NCBI GenBank assembly: GCA_964558415.1
Contig: CAZLDI010000002.1
Span: 62,001 to 126,000 of the forward strand
Direction of reading: 5' to 3'
DNA length: 64,000 nt
From: CAZLDI01 sp964558415
GTDB taxonomy: Bacteria; Chloroflexota; Dehalococcoidia; SM23-28-2; RBG-16-64-32
This document shows positions 32,714 through 40,817 of the stretch, piece after piece (the first letter of the stretch is position 1; every line of letters begins with the position of its first letter). The position numbers and the translations under genes were made by a program. The notes under the pieces were generated by a model, which saw only the letters and a list, made by a program, of their open reading frames with translations, did no database searches and had not been told where the DNA came from.

Positions 32714-34186
32714 TCAGGCGTCAAGTTTTTCTCTGAGTGTTTGCGTGACGGCATCCGGCCTGGCGCGCCCCTTGGTCTCGCGCATGACCTGACCCACCAG
32801 GAACTGGATCGCACTTTCCTTGCCCGCACGGTAATCATCCACGGGTTTCGGGTTGCCCTCGATCACGCGGTCGACGGCTGCAACGATCTCGTCATCCTCG
32901 GTAATCTGTTGCAGTCCGGACGACTTCACGAGCTCAGCGGCGCGGCGACCGGTGCTGAACATCTCTTCGAGCACGGCTTTGGCAGTCTTACCGGAGATGG
33001 AACCGGCGTCCTGGAGATCTATCAACTCCGACAAAGCTTCCGGCGTTACGGCCGAAGCCTGAATCTCAGCGCCGGCGGCGTTCAGGAGGCGGGCCAGGTC
33101 GCCGCTCACCCAGTTGGCGGTTGATTTGGCGCGCCGTTCGGGGTCCTCCCTGGCGAGCGCGACGACCGCCTCGAAGAAATCGGCGCGCGCCCGGATTTCG
33201 GTCAACACGCCGGCGTCATAACTCGAGAGGTGGTACTGTTCCTGGAATCGCAGTCGTCTGGCGTCCGGCAACTCCGGCATTCGGCTGCGGATACTTTCGA
33301 CCCAGTCGCGGTCAATCGAAAGCGTCGGTAGATCAGGCTCCGGGAAATAACGGTAGTCGTCGGCGTACTCCTTTGTGCGCTGGGGGACGCTGCGGCCGGC
33401 GTCTTCGCGCCAGCCTCGCGTCTCTTGTAACACCTGCCCGCCGGATTCGAGAAGCTCTGTCTGGCGCGCGACTTCGTACTCGATTGCGTCATAAGCGTGG
33501 TGGAAGCTGTTGATGTTCTTCAGCTCCACCTTTTGCCCGAACTGGGCCGAGCCGGCGGGGCGAATGCTCACGTTTGGTTCGCAGCGCATGTTGCCCTCGT
33601 CCATATTCGCCTGGCTGGCGCCGATGTACCGCAGGATCTGACGCAGCTTGACCAGGTAAGCGCGCGCCTCCTCAGCCGAGCGGATGTCCGGCTCCGAAAC
33701 GATCTCCATTAGTGGGAGGCCAGAGCGGTTGACGTCCACCAGACTGTAAGCCTCGCCGGTTGGCGACGCCACATGAGACAACTTGGCGGTGTCTTCCTCC
33801 AGATGTACGCGAGTAATGCCGATCTTCTTCATCTCTCCGTTTACTTCAATCTCAAGCCAGCCGCCCAGACAGAGCGGAAGGTCGTACTCGGAGATCTGAT
33901 AGCCCTTCATCAGGTCCGGGTAGTGATAGTTCTTGCGATCAAATTTCGCTTCAGCCGGGATCGAGCAATTGAGAGCGAGTCCCGTCATGATCGTCAGGTC
34001 CACTGCGCGCCTGTTGATGACGGGGAGCACCCCGGGCATGCCCAAGCAGACGGGGCAGACGTGAGAATTAGGCGGTGAGGCCGGCGATGGGACCGGACAG
34101 GCGCAGAACATTTTGCTCTGCGTTAGAAGTTGGGCGTGGACCTCGATCCCTATGACGGTCTCATATCGGACGGCTGTCTTCGTCAT
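32714..34186 (-). CDS. gatB: Asp-tRNA(Asn)/Glu-tRNA(Gln) amidotransferase subunit B
   Basis: A 490-residue GatB. YETVIGIEVHAQLLTQSKMFC, CPVCLGMPGVLPVIN, FDRKNYHYPDLMKGYQISEYD and RVHLEEDTAKL are invariant family blocks; the C-terminal tail (about 410-490) is the YqeY-like tRNA-binding domain. It activates the mischarged tRNA carboxylate and accepts ammonia from GatA. The zinc-binding Cys set is partly kept (C28, C30, C43, C46). ATG start; a TATACT box lies 12 bases upstream, giving a leader of only about 5 bases. gatA and gatC are not in the window. Confidence 0.95.
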   Translation of the reverse strand: MTKTAVRYETVIGIEVHAQLLTQSKMFCACPVPSPASPPNSHVCPVCLGMPGVLPVINRRAVDLTIMTGLALNCSIPAEAKFDRKNYHYPDLMKGYQISEYDLPLCLGGWLEIEVNGEMKKIGITRVHLEEDTAKLSHVASPTGEAYSLVDVNRSGLPLMEIVSEPDIRSAEEARAYLVKLRQILRYIGASQANMDEGNMRCEPNVSIRPAGSAQFGQKVELKNINSFHHAYDAIEYEVARQTELLESGGQVLQETRGWREDAGRSVPQRTKEYADDYRYFPEPDLPTLSIDRDWVESIRSRMPELPDARRLRFQEQYHLSSYDAGVLTEIRARADFFEAVVALAREDPERRAKSTANWVSGDLARLLNAAGAEIQASAVTPEALSELIDLQDAGSISGKTAKAVLEEMFSTGRRAAELVKSSGLQQITEDDEIVAAVDRVIEGNPKPVDDYRAGKESAIQFLVGQVMRETKGRARPDAVTQTLREKLDA

Positions 34187-34198
34187 GAGGCAGTGACA

Positions 34199-34204
34199 GT
34201 ATAG
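34199..34204 (-). promoter_or_regulatory. -10 box TATACT before gatB
   Basis: TATACT lies 12 bases upstream of the gatB ATG. The predicted start would leave a very short leader without a ribosome site. Confidence 0.45.
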
Positions 34205-34267
34205 CAGGCGAAACCCTGCCGCACGCGCCGCCGCAGGTTACGAACTTGTTGACAACCCGAAGGTGGA

Positions 34268-34954
34268 TCAGAGGTTGGCGCGGAAGAGCGCGATTACACG
34301 GGACCACGCGTCGTCCGCAGCTGCCTGGCGGTAGACCTCGGTCCGCGTGTCGTTGAAGAAGGCGTGCTCGGTCCCCGGGTAAACGCGGATCTCGTGCGGC
34401 TTTCCGTACTCCTTCAGGGCAGTTTCCAGCTGTTCACGTACGCGTGCGCTGGCGAAGTCGTCGTGCTCGGCGAACGCGGCGAAGACGGGACCGCGGAGAT
34501 TAGCGAGCTTATCAATGGGGTTGGGGTTCACGCCGTAGAAGGGGGCCGCCGCCCGGACATGCGGGCTGTCGCAGGCAAGGGTGAGGGCCAGCCCGCCGCC
34601 CATGCAGAAGCCAATAGCGCCAATCCCTCGGCCGGCCGCTGCTTCTGATGCTAGATAGTCGGCCGCCTTCACCAGCTCACCCCCGGCGCGATTCATATCC
34701 AGCGACATCATGAGTTTCTGCGCCTCGTTGGGCTCCGATGCGACCCGGCCGTGGTAGAGGTCGGGCGCGAGGGCGGCGAAGCCTTCACGAGCGAAGCGCT
34801 GGGAGACATCTTTGATGTGTGCGTCAAGACCCCACCATTCCTGGATGACGATGACGCCGGGAAAGGGGCCGGGTCCGTCCGGCGTGGCCAGGAAACCGTC
34901 TGCGGTGTCGCCGTTCGTCGCAAAGGACACCATCCTGGTGCTGATGTCGGTCAT
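34268..34954 (-). CDS. dienelactone hydrolase family protein
   Basis: A 228-residue alpha/beta hydrolase of dienelactone hydrolase type. The catalytic Cys is in IGFCMGGGLAL, with Glu in VIQEWWGLDAHIKD, Asp in EHDDFAS and His in GTEHAFFND: the Cys-Asp-His triad with its gating Glu is complete. Members open dienelactones in chloroaromatic breakdown, but many have unrelated ester substrates. ATG 34954 is preferred (AGGAG about 11 bases upstream) over a 39-codon basic extension. Stands alone. Confidence 0.9.
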   Translation of the reverse strand: MTDISTRMVSFATNGDTADGFLATPDGPGPFPGVIVIQEWWGLDAHIKDVSQRFAREGFAALAPDLYHGRVASEPNEAQKLMMSLDMNRAGGELVKAADYLASEAAAGRGIGAIGFCMGGGLALTLACDSPHVRAAAPFYGVNPNPIDKLANLRGPVFAAFAEHDDFASARVREQLETALKEYGKPHEIRVYPGTEHAFFNDTRTEVYRQAAADDAWSRVIALFRANL

Positions 34955-35050
34955 AAAGGGGGCGCTCCTTTCAGTGGTGAACGCCCACAATCTTAGCAGC
35001 GATGGGCGAGAGGCGAGAAGGGTGTGCCGGGCCTCGGGGGAGAACCCCGG

Positions 35051-35079
35051 TTGACAGTGTTTGGCTCGCACTACATAAT
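35051..35079 (+). promoter_or_regulatory. sigma70-type promoter TTGACA-N17-CATAAT
   Basis: A near-consensus promoter with perfect 17-base spacing. It reads into the surface-protein gene at 35206 with a leader of about 120 bases. It is the best housekeeping-type promoter found in the window. Confidence 0.75.
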
Positions 35080-35205
35080 CCCGTGAGCGGCCCTGTCAGG
35101 AGCATCGCCCCGATATTTCGATGAAGCACATTGCGCGTCACAGCGCGCTCGATTCGAGCTGGCGCTGGGAAGAAGCTGCCGCGCCTCGCGCCTAGGAGGC
35201 TCCGA

Positions 35206-37062
35206 ATGGCTCGTGTCATTGGCGTCCGCAGTGGTGCGGACTCAAGCTGGGAGTGGGTAGTCTCCGTCGATGCTGACGGCCGGAGACGTCCTCGTCCCTG
35301 GCTCCTGTTGCCCGCGCTAGCGATCCTTGGCGGCGTCCTGCTGGCCAGTCTCTCGCTCATGCGTGGTACCAGCAATTCGTCCGCGGCTCCCCTCTCGGGC
35401 GCGATCTTTACGACAACGCCGAACGGCGGCGTCGTAAACGAGAACGTACACTACGCCAGCAAGAAAGAGGTGTACCTTGACGGCGGTCCACCTCCCAACG
35501 CCCCACAGACGGCCGCCGGTCTACCCGACGGAGACTACGTCTTTCAGGTCACCGACCCGCCGGGCAAGGTGCTGCTCTCGGAGGACGCCTCCAAGTGCCG
35601 CGTCTTCCGCGTATCCAACGGCGTCATCGTCGCCCTCCGCGACAAGACCATTGGCGGCTTCGTCGACCACGCGACCAGCGACGCCTGTCACGTCAACGAC
35701 GGCCCGGATGGCGCCGCGGGGGCGACGGGCAAACACGACACGAACATTGACGGCGACCACGGTCCTCCGGCCATCGTCGTCCAGCTCATGCCTTTCTTCG
35801 ACACGCCCAACCCCGGCGGAGTCTACAAAGCCTGGGTCATCCCCCTCAGCCGCTACGTGGCCAACGGGGGGAACCCGGAAGCTGCCCTTGTCCAGCAGTG
35901 TGCACCCAACGGCAAGCCCGTCCAGAACTGCAACGGCGGCGCCGTGAAGATCGGCTACCAGCGTGACCCCGGCTTCGGCCCACCGGGCGACGAGGTGAAG
36001 ACAGACAATTTCAAGGTGCGCGAGTTCTTCCCGCCTGAGATCAAAGTCCGCAAGTTCCACGACCTCAACCGCGACGGCATCTGGCAGCAACCGGCCGAGC
36101 CCGAGATCGGCGTCGACCAGTGCGTCAACGCCTCCGGACTGATCGTCCCCTGTCCCGGCGGTTGGCCGTACGACTTCACCGAGCCGGTGGACGGCGGAAC
36201 CATCACCAATGCCTTCTACACCCCCAATGTGCACGTTGCCGGCATACCAGGCACTTACACCGCCTGCGAATTCCATCTGAACGGGTGGTCACAAAGCGCC
36301 GCCTACCTCGACGGCGTCAAGCACAATGGCGACCAGTGCGTATCTGTCAACGTCGCCGCCACCTCCGGGGAGAAGCACGAGATCATCTTCGGCAACTACG
36401 GACCGACCGCGACACCGCCGCCCAGCCAGACGCCTCCGGGAACGAGTACCCCAACCCCCACCCCACCCGGGACCGCGACTCCAACGCCGCCGGGATCGCC
36501 CACTCCGACTCCACCCGGCACTGCTACGCCTACGCCGCCCGGGACCGGCTCGCCGACGCCGGCAGGGACACCCACGCCTACTGTGACACCTACACCAACA
36601 CCGACCGTGCCTCCGCCCCCGACGGCGACACCGACCCCCACGCCCACACCCACAAAGCCTTCCGGCACGCCCACGCCGACCGTGACCTCGCCCCCGAGCG
36701 GAAGCCCATCCCCCAGTGGAACGCCGACGCCCACGCCGGCTCCACCCGGGACCCCCACGCCGACTCCCACGCCATCGGGCCCGCCCGGCTCGCCCACTGT
36801 GACGCCCACGCCTACTTCACCATCAACCGCCACTCCGACGCCGCCCGGCGGAGTCACGCCAACGCCCACCCCGACCTCGACGTCGACATCAGCGCCGCCG
36901 TCGTCCTCACCGTTGGGTGCCACGCATACGCCCGGCGCGTTCCCGCCCGGCGGCGGTACACGCGGAGTTGCGGAGGATGCTCTACTCCTAATCGCGCTCG
37001 CGGGTGCGGCTGGACTTGGCGCGGGTCTTCTGGTGTTAGGGAGAATGAGCCGCCGCAGCTAG
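35206..37062 (+). CDS. Pro/Thr-stalked surface protein with C-terminal membrane anchor
   Basis: A 618-residue exported protein. ATG 35206 follows AGGAGG at 6 bases, so the longer open frame is not used. Residues 25-55 hold a signal/anchor helix (PWLLLPALAILGGVLLASL). About 60-395 form extracellular domains, with FHDLNRDGIW and PGTYTACEFHLNGW resembling SdrD-like B/Cna-B-type modules. Residues 400-585 are a Pro/Thr-rich stalk, and the last 30 residues are a hydrophobic helix with RMSRRS tail. There is no LPxTG motif. This is the layout of a wall- or membrane-anchored adhesin-like protein; ligand unknown. Confidence 0.85.
   Translation: MARVIGVRSGADSSWEWVVSVDADGRRRPRPWLLLPALAILGGVLLASLSLMRGTSNSSAAPLSGAIFTTTPNGGVVNENVHYASKKEVYLDGGPPPNAPQTAAGLPDGDYVFQVTDPPGKVLLSEDASKCRVFRVSNGVIVALRDKTIGGFVDHATSDACHVNDGPDGAAGATGKHDTNIDGDHGPPAIVVQLMPFFDTPNPGGVYKAWVIPLSRYVANGGNPEAALVQQCAPNGKPVQNCNGGAVKIGYQRDPGFGPPGDEVKTDNFKVREFFPPEIKVRKFHDLNRDGIWQQPAEPEIGVDQCVNASGLIVPCPGGWPYDFTEPVDGGTITNAFYTPNVHVAGIPGTYTACEFHLNGWSQSAAYLDGVKHNGDQCVSVNVAATSGEKHEIIFGNYGPTATPPPSQTPPGTSTPTPTPPGTATPTPPGSPTPTPPGTATPTPPGTGSPTPAGTPTPTVTPTPTPTVPPPPTATPTPTPTPTKPSGTPTPTVTSPPSGSPSPSGTPTPTPAPPGTPTPTPTPSGPPGSPTVTPTPTSPSTATPTPPGGVTPTPTPTSTSTSAPPSSSPLGATHTPGAFPPGGGTRGVAEDALLLIALAGAAGLGAGLLVLGRMSRRS
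36404..36935 (+). repeat. PTPTP-rich coding repeat
   Basis: Degenerate 6-, 12- and 30-base repeats encode TPTPTP, PPGTATP and similar units, giving an extended stalk. The low-complexity DNA opens long frames on other strands and could cause assembly slippage. Confidence 0.9.
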
Positions 37063-37085
37063 GCGAGCGCCAGGTCAAGGACGAT

Positions 37086-37171
37086 TGGTGCCGGGGGTGG
37101 GAGTCGAACCCACACGCCCTTACGGGCAGCGGATTTTAAGTCCGCGGCGTCTACCGTTCCGCCACCCCGGC
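37086..37171 (-). tRNA. tRNA-Leu(UAA)
   Basis: An 86-base class II tRNA with CCA encoded. Acceptor GCCGGGG/CCCCGGC; anticodon stem GCGGA/TCCGC with loop CTTAAAA, anticodon UAA; long variable arm TGCCCGTAAGGGCGT; T arm GTGGG-TTCGACT-CCCAC. It borders the segment with broken genes. Confidence 0.95.
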
Positions 37172-37241
37172 GACCGAGACAATTCTAGCAGGCGCACGGT
37201 TCCGACGATCTCAGGGAAATGCACACGGCAGGTACGCGGAG

Positions 37242-37685
37242 CTAGGCGGTGCGAAATCCGATGTTTCGGTGCGTGCCGTCGCAGAACGGTTTGTTGGCCG
37301 AGTGCCCGCAGCGGCACAGCGCCACTCGCGTGTCCTCGCGAAGCAGAGTCCCGTCCTGCCCGACGATGCGGACCCTGCCGCGGAGCAGGAGCGGACCGTT
37401 CGGGCGCGCGTGGATGGACGTCTCCGGCTCCGCAGGCTCACCTCCGCCGCCATGGAGGCGACGGAAATGGAGAGCTCCGGTGGGGCAGGACATAACGGCT
37501 TCGACGACCTCATCCGCGCCTGCCTGAGACACGTCTATCCACGGCCTGCGCATGGCATCGAATACCTGTGGGTTCGCCACCAGGCAGTTGGCTGTGTGTA
37601 TGCAGTATTGCGGTTCCCAATACACGGCGATCTCGTCGTTGCTGTATTCGCGGGCCACTCCCGGCTTTTTCCGGTCTTCTTCCAT
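37242..37685 (-). CDS. CDGSH iron-sulfur protein with Fer4_19-like domain
   Basis: A 147-residue two-domain protein. The N-terminal half (VYWEPQYCIHTANCLVANP ... VMSCPTGAL) resembles the divergent 4Fe-4S mono-cluster domain Fer4_19; the C-terminal half ends in CRCGHSANKPFCDGTH, an intact CxCx2Sx3PxCDGxH motif binding a labile [2Fe-2S] cluster through three Cys and one His. Such fusions are small cytoplasmic redox or cluster-transfer proteins. ATG 37685 is supported by AGGAG upstream. It is 29 bases downstream of the rhodanese gene and probably on the same transcript. Confidence 0.9.
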   Translation of the reverse strand: MEEDRKKPGVAREYSNDEIAVYWEPQYCIHTANCLVANPQVFDAMRRPWIDVSQAGADEVVEAVMSCPTGALHFRRLHGGGGEPAEPETSIHARPNGPLLLRGRVRIVGQDGTLLREDTRVALCRCGHSANKPFCDGTHRNIGFRTA

Positions 37686-37714
37686 CCTCGCTCCTACTGC
37701 GGGTATCCGGCGAC

Positions 37715-38122
37715 TCAGACGTGATCCTTCATCGGAGTCTTGCACTGCGGGCAGATATCAGAGAGCGTTGTTCCGAGTTCCGCCTCTTTGGGCTGGGTGG
37801 GGTAGCCCGCCGCTCGCCACGCCTGATAACCGCCCTCCAGAGCCCATGCCTGGAAGCCCTTCTTGCGAAGGAACTGCGCCACACGGGCGCTGGTGAACTC
37901 GTCGGGTCAAGTGCAGTAGGCGATAATCCCCAGGTTGACCGGCAGCTCATCGAGCCGGTCCTGGATCTCCTCGGGATCGATCCTCAAGGCGTCTTTGATC
38001 GCCCCGTGCAACTGCCGCCAAGTATTAGGTTCGACGACGTCCAAGATGATCGCCTCTCCACCGTCGACCATCCTCTTCGCGTTTGCGGGGACTACCCTTA
38101 ATCTACCAGCGCTCTTCGCCAT
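37715..38122 (-). CDS. rhodanese-like protein, candidate selenoprotein (in-frame TGA)
   Basis: Read through one TGA (37907-37909), this is a 135-residue single-domain rhodanese. The first part has RMVDGGEAIILDVVEPNTW and LGIIAYCT; the TGA is codon 72, and the part after it, PDEFTSARVAQFLRKKG then ALEGGYQAWRAAGYP, is a fully conserved rhodanese second half of 63 codons with its own stop and a CPQC tail. Cys-containing relatives read YCxCP(N/D)E, so TGA stands exactly where the second Cys would be. A 5-bp hairpin with a GU-containing loop lies 16 bases after the TGA, meeting simple bacterial SECIS rules. ATG 38122 has a GAGGTGAG site. Alternatives: nonsense mutation, or TGC-to-TGA base error. 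Confidence 0.6.
37876..37890 (-). promoter_or_regulatory. SECIS-like hairpin after in-frame TGA
   Basis: On the minus strand GCGCC-CGTGT-GGCGC forms a 5-bp stem whose loop begins 21 bases after the TGA, with G at loop position 2. This satisfies the published general features of bacterial SECIS elements (G in the first two loop bases, 16-37 bases from UGA to loop). Short stems like this also arise by chance in GC-rich DNA. Confidence 0.4.
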
Positions 38123-38148
38123 AGTCGCTCTCACCTCTTCTCATTTGA

Positions 38149-38781
38149 CTACACAGTCGCGACTTGAGCTGCGCGTGCGGCGGCCTCCTTGCATTCGGCG
38201 GCGGGATCGGTAGCCTCCCTCCCGGAAATGCGCGTGGCGACGCGAGCTACTTCCCGGCCGAGTGTCCGCAGTTGCTCCTCAACACGCGGGTCGCGAGGGC
38301 GATTACGATCGTCGAAGGCCTGCCACGCCTGAGATACAGGCACGACCAGAGGCACTGCCCAACCCCTCAACGCGCGGACGGCGAACTCCATCGTATTTAC
38401 CGCTTGTACTCCTTGTACGCCTCCGGCGGTGCTGATGAGGCCGATGACTTTGTCAGCGAGAAACGGGGGTCGCGGTCGGCCAACAGCTGCAGCCAATCCA
38501 GCGCGTTCTTGAATGAACCACTGATAGTACCATGGTACATGGGACTAGCCCAAATCAGCCCATGTGCATCGTGCATGCGTTCGCACATACGAGATGCCGA
38601 TTCCGTCACGTTTGCCGCCTCGGGATTATACATCGGCAGGTCCAGCGACCTGACGTTAAGCAGTTTCGGTCTTGGCGCCTGCATCGGCAGCGCCTTCAAG
38701 CGCCACGGCCGCGGCAGTAAGGCTACTGGACCCCGCGCGCAGCGATCCGCCGAGGCCTACGACTCTCAGTTGCTTCGCCAT
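38149..38781 (-). pseudogene. NADPH-dependent FMN reductase, two frameshifts
   Basis: Three frame segments together encode a flavodoxin-fold FMN reductase: LRVVGLGGSLRAGSSSLTAA from ATG 38781, then DLPMYNPEA and GLIWASPMYHGTISGSFKNALDWL in a second frame, then LADKVIGLISTAGGVQGVQAVNTMEF back in the first frame. Joining needs removal of one A near 38664 (GAAACTG) and addition of one C in the C run at 38465-38469. The compensating one-base changes in homopolymers suggest either sequencing errors or recent decay. An intact enzyme would reduce FMN or quinone-like compounds with NADPH. Confidence 0.8.
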
Positions 38782-38796
38782 GATTCTCCGAGCATG

Positions 38797-39183
38797 CTAG
38801 AACATAGTGTTCGTGTTGGCGGCCGTCTCGGGAACATCCTGTAGGACGTCCCAGTGCTCCACGATCTTGCCGCCTTCCAGGCGAAAAATATCCATCACCG
38901 CGATGCCGCGGTCACCCGGTTCGCGGACGAAATGACTGTTGGCAACGACGAGATCACCCTCGGCCACGAAGCGCTTGAAGAACACCTGGAGACCAGGGTA
39001 TGCTTTGCCGAACTCTGTCACAAAACCTACGAACGCCTCGCCGCCATCCGGGGCCTGGGGGTTGTGCTGTCGATAAACGTGCCCGAGATGCCTGGCGGCA
39101 GCCTCTTGCGGCTTTTTCTGGTTGAAAGCCAAGTCGTAATAGTCGTGGACGGCGGCCTTATTAGTTTCCAGTGTGTCAGTCAT
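38797..39183 (-). CDS. SnoaL-like (NTF2-fold) protein
   Basis: A 128-residue NTF2-like protein: NKAAVHDYYDLAFNQKKPQEAAARHLG then YRQHNPQAPDGGEAF, and DIFRLEGGKIVEHWDVLQDVPE, the last being typical of SnoaL-like/YesE-type proteins. The family includes polyketide cyclases, isomerases and dehydratases as well as proteins of no known activity. ATG start preceded by AGGAGGC. Part of a same-direction group with a second SnoaL-like gene. Confidence 0.88.
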   Translation of the reverse strand: MTDTLETNKAAVHDYYDLAFNQKKPQEAAARHLGHVYRQHNPQAPDGGEAFVGFVTEFGKAYPGLQVFFKRFVAEGDLVVANSHFVREPGDRGIAVMDIFRLEGGKIVEHWDVLQDVPETAANTNTMF

Positions 39184-39235
39184 GTTCGCCTCCTTTGCCG
39201 GAGCTCGCGGACCCAGGACAGCCTGAGGACTGGTG

Positions 39236-39667
39236 TCACATGACTCCGATCTGTTTCATCAGCCCCACTACGTCGTAGAAGAGCTTCTCTTCAACGATCT
39301 CGCCGTCCTTCCAATGGGCCACGGTACAGAACTCTAATTCAAAGCTCTTGTTGGTGGGCGGGATCTCCTTGCCATCGGCGCCTTTCATCGGCCCCTTCAT
39401 GGTGCCGGTAAACCTCGCTATGGAGCAGGTGTAGTCGCCGTCGGCAATCAGCACCTTGTAGGGTAGGTCCAGGTGGTTGTCGGGGAAGGTCTTGAAGAAC
39501 TCGATGGCCTCGGCCTTGTGGTTGGGCCGGCCCCGCGTCGGACCCGGCTGGGCTGGCCAGTAGACGACGGTGTCGGCAGAATGGCGCTTCTCGAACGTAT
39601 CCCAGTCCTGAGCGTTCCAGGCCTCATCCAGCGTCGTCATCAGCTGCTTGTTCTGTTCTGCGGTCAT
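39236..39667 (-). CDS. SnoaL-like/ester-cyclase-type protein
   Basis: A 143-residue NTF2-fold protein: LMTTLDEAWNAQDWDTFEKRHS, AIEFFKTFPDNHLDLPYKVLIADGDYT, and FCTVAHWKDGEIVEEKLFYDVVGLMKQIG. The pattern fits ester-cyclase-annotated SnoaL proteins. Strong AGGAGGTAAT ribosome site before the ATG; the broken YceI gene ends just upstream. Ligand unknown. Confidence 0.88.
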   Translation of the reverse strand: MTAEQNKQLMTTLDEAWNAQDWDTFEKRHSADTVVYWPAQPGPTRGRPNHKAEAIEFFKTFPDNHLDLPYKVLIADGDYTCSIARFTGTMKGPMKGADGKEIPPTNKSFELEFCTVAHWKDGEIVEEKLFYDVVGLMKQIGVM

Positions 39668-39678
39668 TCGATTACCTC

Positions 39679-40259
39679 CTATGGCTGTGCCTGCTTTATT
39701 GCTTCGGCGCTGATGTCGATGACGATATCCTTACCCAGAAGAAGCCCGCCGGATTTCCCGCTCGAGCTCCCTTGTCAAGCCAAACTCTTTCCTGTTGATG
39801 GCAGCGGTGGCGTGAAAGGCGACCCGTGTGTTGCCGAGTGGATCGATAATCGCTCCATGGAAAGGTCCCCGATAGGGGGACCCTGCGGGTGACATCGCGA
39901 ACCTTCAGTTCGCCGTCCAGCGTCCCGAGATCCGGCGTCACGCTGGTCGCACGATAGCTCATGACGGGAAACGCTTTAACGTTTAGAAAGTGATCGCTAC
40001 GTAGGTCCTCATCGCTCATTTCGTTTTGGGTGTCGATACTCTGAGTGTTGACGCTCACATCGAGCGATGACTGGGTCGGGTCCTCAGCGACAATGATCGT
40101 ACCGCTGCGTGAATTGAACCGTCCCCGCACTCGCCCGACCACCATGTGTTGAACGGTAAAAGTAATGAACGTGTGGGGTGGATCAAGTTCGTACGCGCCG
40201 GGTGCGGGAATTGCTATCCCGCTGAATGGCCGAGTAAGGGGCCGAGTTTCCTGAGTCAT
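39679..40259 (-). pseudogene. YceI family protein, two frameshifts
   Basis: From ATG 40259, AYELDPPHTFITFTVQHMVVGRVRGRF and DLRSDHFLNVKAFPVMSYRATSV are clear YceI sequence. After RDVTRRVPLSGTF the frame is lost; HGAIIDPLGNTRVAFHATAAINRKEFGL continues in another frame, and GLLLGKDIVIDISAEAIKQ in a third. Each junction (about 39857-39861 and 39748-39753) is explained by one extra C. As read it cannot make a normal YceI; either decay or base-calling error. The only intact paralogue here is at 21068-21619. Confidence 0.8.
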
Positions 40260-40335
40260 GCCAGTGCCCTGTGCTTTCCCGAACCTATCCGGCGCACTCA
40301 GGGGGTTAGGCGGGACGGTGCGCCGCCAGATTCTA

Positions 40336-40640
40336 TCACAGTTTTTCTTCCGGCGTGAGGGGCGTGTCCGAAGCGCTCCACCTCTCGCTCAGATCGAGCG
40401 GACGGACAACGGCGCGCTGCTCGTATTCGCCCCACTGCTCGCGCGGCACCATCCACATAACCTCGACCTCGATGCCGTCGGGGTCTTGCCGTAGAAAGAT
40501 TTCGTCGCGATGCGTTGGGAATCGTCCGCCGACGCGGGCCGGCTCTTTGTCGTGATGGCCGCAGAGGACGCCCTCATGGAACTCGAGCCGCAAGGCCGTC
40601 GCCCGCTAAGTCGGGCGCGGCGGGACGACGCTGGCGTCGC
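40336..40640 (-). pseudogene. VOC protein remnant
   Basis: Only the C-terminal part of a VOC protein is recognisable: ATKSFYGK in one frame, then DPDGIEVEVMWMVPREQWG and EYEQRAVVRPLDL in the next. On the plus strand 40403-40490 matches 19747-19835 of the intact VOC gene with about eight mismatches and one missing base (GGGTCTTG versus GGGTCCTTG), which is the frameshift. The N-terminal half and its metal ligands are gone or unrecognisable, next to the tRNA genes. Confidence 0.7.
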
Positions 40641-40730
40641 CAACTGCTCGCATTTCGGTCTTTATGCTGTCAAACCAATCTGGCTCAACAAGAGATCGGC
40701 CCGATTGGGCCGTTTTCGTATCCAAAAACT

Positions 40731-40806
40731 TGGAGGCGACGGCGGGATTCGAACCCGCGATCAGGGTTTTGCAGACCCCTGCCTTAGGCCACTTGGCTAC
40801 GTCGCC
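40731..40806 (-). tRNA. tRNA-Cys(GCA)
   Basis: A 76-base tRNA with CCA encoded. Acceptor GGCGACG/CGTCGCC, anticodon loop CTGCAAA in a GGGGT/ACCCT-type stem, T arm GCGGG-TTCGAAT-CCCGC. Anticodon GCA. Confidence 0.95.
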
Positions 40807-40817
40807 CCACCGCATAT

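Noticed and set aside
34244..34280. TTGACA near 34250 as a promoter
   Set aside because: It points into the antisense of the dienelactone hydrolase gene and no -10 box lies at a proper distance.
36120..37139. Long frames in and opposite the PTPTP region
   Set aside because: Low-complexity GC repeats keep several frames open; only the 35206 frame has promoter, ribosome site, signal and anchor.
37729..37950. 73-codon minus-strand frame across the rhodanese 3' half
   Set aside because: It is in a different frame from the conserved rhodanese residues and encodes a Ser/Arg-rich shadow.
38149..40259. Programmed frameshifting for the FMN reductase and YceI genes
   Set aside because: Slippery heptamers with downstream structures were not seen, two shifts per gene would be needed, and all sites are simple homopolymer-side indels.
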